Below, piece by piece: positions 32,249-33,117 of a stretch of DNA of 33,117 nt; position 1 is the stretch's first letter, and each line of letters starts with the position of its first letter. This stretch comes from Terfezia claveryi. Its lineage: Eukaryota; Ascomycota; Pezizomycetes; Pezizales; Pezizaceae. The translations under genes and the position numbers were made by a program. The notes beneath the pieces were generated by a model. The model did no database searches and had not been told where the DNA came from. It was given only the letters and a program-made list of their open reading frames with translations. The stretch lies in the NCBI GenBank assembly GCA_015179025.1, contig WHUX01000397.1, forward strand, positions 1-33,117, read 5' to 3'.

Positions 32249-32778
32249 ATGGCCGGAACGAAACAACGAGCTAGGAATGTCAAGACGATAGTACCCCCTA
32301 TGAGAGTACCTACAGTGGTCCCAAAAAAGAGAGGGGTACTCTCCAAAAAGAAAAGGGTACTCCCCAAAAGAAAAGGGTAGTCCCATGAAAGAGAAGGGTG
32401 GATCGGCGTAACAACTCCCCCCAGTTCAATTTGAACTTGAAATGCTAAGTTTGCTGTCAGTAGCAATTATTAGACAAATTCGGAGACAACAGGCCAGCAG
32501 TCAATTAATCATTCCAAAGACTGTGTTCCGACGGTTATGTCGAGAGATCGTACAGGATGTTAACACTGAATACAACAGTTATCCTACGATACTCGGTAGG
32601 CGAACAAATGTGAAGAGAATTGGTATCATAGCAACAAATGCCCTCCAAGAGGTTACGGAAGTATACCTCCATGAATTTTTGACAAGTAATAAAGCATATA
32701 TCGTGAGAAGGTCAGGGTGAGACTAACCAGGTGTATAAAATAGCAATCAACCTGTATGCAACACAGAGCGGAGACCGA
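32249..32778 (+). CDS. Divergent histone H3-like protein, split over three frames
   Basis: ATG 32249 opens MAGTKQRARN, matching the H3 start MARTKQTARK at seven of ten positions, then a Lys/Val/Pro tail (PKKRGVLSKKKRVLPKRKG) to a TAG at 32378. A second frame (open from 32412, ATG 32442) gives the H3 alphaN-alpha1 region: IRQIRRQQ, LIIPKTVFRRLCREIVQDV. Alpha2 is ATNALQEVTEVYLHEF. Alpha1 and alpha2 are joined by a loop 14 residues longer than in H3. A third frame (32743-32778) gives AINLYATQSGDR, aligning with DIQLARRIRGER of alpha3. An intron from 32377 to 32449 would join tail to fold in frame, but its acceptor is weak, and no good intron explains the last shift, so it may be a pseudogene. 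The position of H3 K9 is Asn here; K4 is kept. It could be a CENP-A-like or mobile-element H3 variant. Confidence 0.7.
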
Positions 32779-32899
32779 AACCCACCACGCCAAACAATTC
32801 TACGAAGGGATGTGTGTTGTGCGTCAGGTGGAAGCCAATCGGCTATCTGGGGGTAATGTGACCTACCGCCCCACCCCAAGCACCACCAGTACTACCATT

Positions 32900-32990
32900 G
32901 CCCTCATCATCCTCCTCATCATCCTCCTCATCATCCTCCTCATCATCACCGTCGTTACCATCATCACCCTCATCATCATCATCATCATTC
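32900..32990 (+). repeat. CATCATCCTCCT microsatellite
   Basis: A 12-bp unit (ctcatcatcctc) repeats about four times, then decays into catcat runs. On the minus strand it encodes an Asp/Glu-rich stretch, so an acidic minus-strand protein is possible but has no other support. Confidence 0.85.
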
Positions 32991-33014
32991 ATCGTCTTCA
33001 CCGTCACCATCAGT

Positions 33015-33117
33015 TTCGCGTCGACTAGATCACCGGCATCAGTTGGTGCCCGCCATCTCTGCAATCCTCCTTCGCCGGCATAGTTGTGCCCCAATCTCCT
33101 GCAACACTCCTTCGCCG
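33015..33117 (+). repeat. 41-bp tandem repeat, at least two copies, running off the edge
   Basis: Segments ending ctccttcgccg (about 33065-33075 and 33107-33117) are preceded by related sequence (rttgtgccccaatctcctgcaa against gttggtgcccgccatctctgcaa). The array may continue beyond the window. Confidence 0.65.

Overview
The window comes from a eukaryote, most likely a filamentous ascomycete fungus with a transposon-rich genome. Evidence: Ty3/gypsy chromoviruses, a Ty1/copia element and a hAT transposase fill most of it; introns are short (52-59 bp, plus two longer ones) with GTAAGT-type donors and CTAAY branch sites; nearly every coding relic is broken by stops that can be read as C-to-T or G-to-A changes (CAG, CAA, CGA or TGG to a stop). 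A truffle-like (Pezizomycete) source would fit, but I infer that only from style. I see no bacterial operons, CRISPR array, or convincing rRNA or tRNA gene.

Layout. 1-1244: 3' end of a chromovirus (integrase tail, chromodomain, LTR). It appears inserted in a second, more GC-rich chromovirus, of which integrase, chromodomain and LTR remain (1245-3269). 3270-5255: AT-rich DNA with one decayed unrecognised reading frame. 5261-11100: a structurally complete copia element on the minus strand, with two 639-bp LTRs, a TTCCT target duplication on both sides, and a primer site matching the initiator-tRNA anticodon arm. It split a minus-strand reading frame whose ends lie at 12096 and 5126. 13350-15448 and 21637-22432: two pieces of a third gypsy element (gag, zinc knuckle, protease; then the start of reverse transcriptase). 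They are separated by a 6.2-kb foldback element (about 15449-21636) with arms of roughly 1.9-2.3 kb in inverted orientation and several tandem arrays inside.

22433 to the right edge: the third gypsy is cut inside reverse transcriptase by DNA beginning TAGTG, the form of a hAT terminus, after a possible 8-bp target site. No gypsy sequence returns before the window ends. This segment holds a decayed four-exon hAT transposase (minus), an unrecognised three-exon gene (minus), a small unrecognised reading frame (plus), a gene with a basic N-terminus, a possible HMG-like middle and an acidic tail (plus), and a divergent histone H3-like gene (plus). Eight separate short tandem arrays with different unit lengths run through it, all built on one 9-bp core, TGTCACGGA. 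Its variants are mainly CpG transitions. The arrays sit in transposase introns, between genes and in gene flanks.

Working model (inference): 22433 onward is one large hAT-type element, or a composite, carrying chromatin-like cargo and a dispersed binding-site-like motif. The right terminus is not visible, so this is unproven. The retroelements are nested relics; the possibly unusual biology is the TGTCACGGA arrays together with the H3-like gene.
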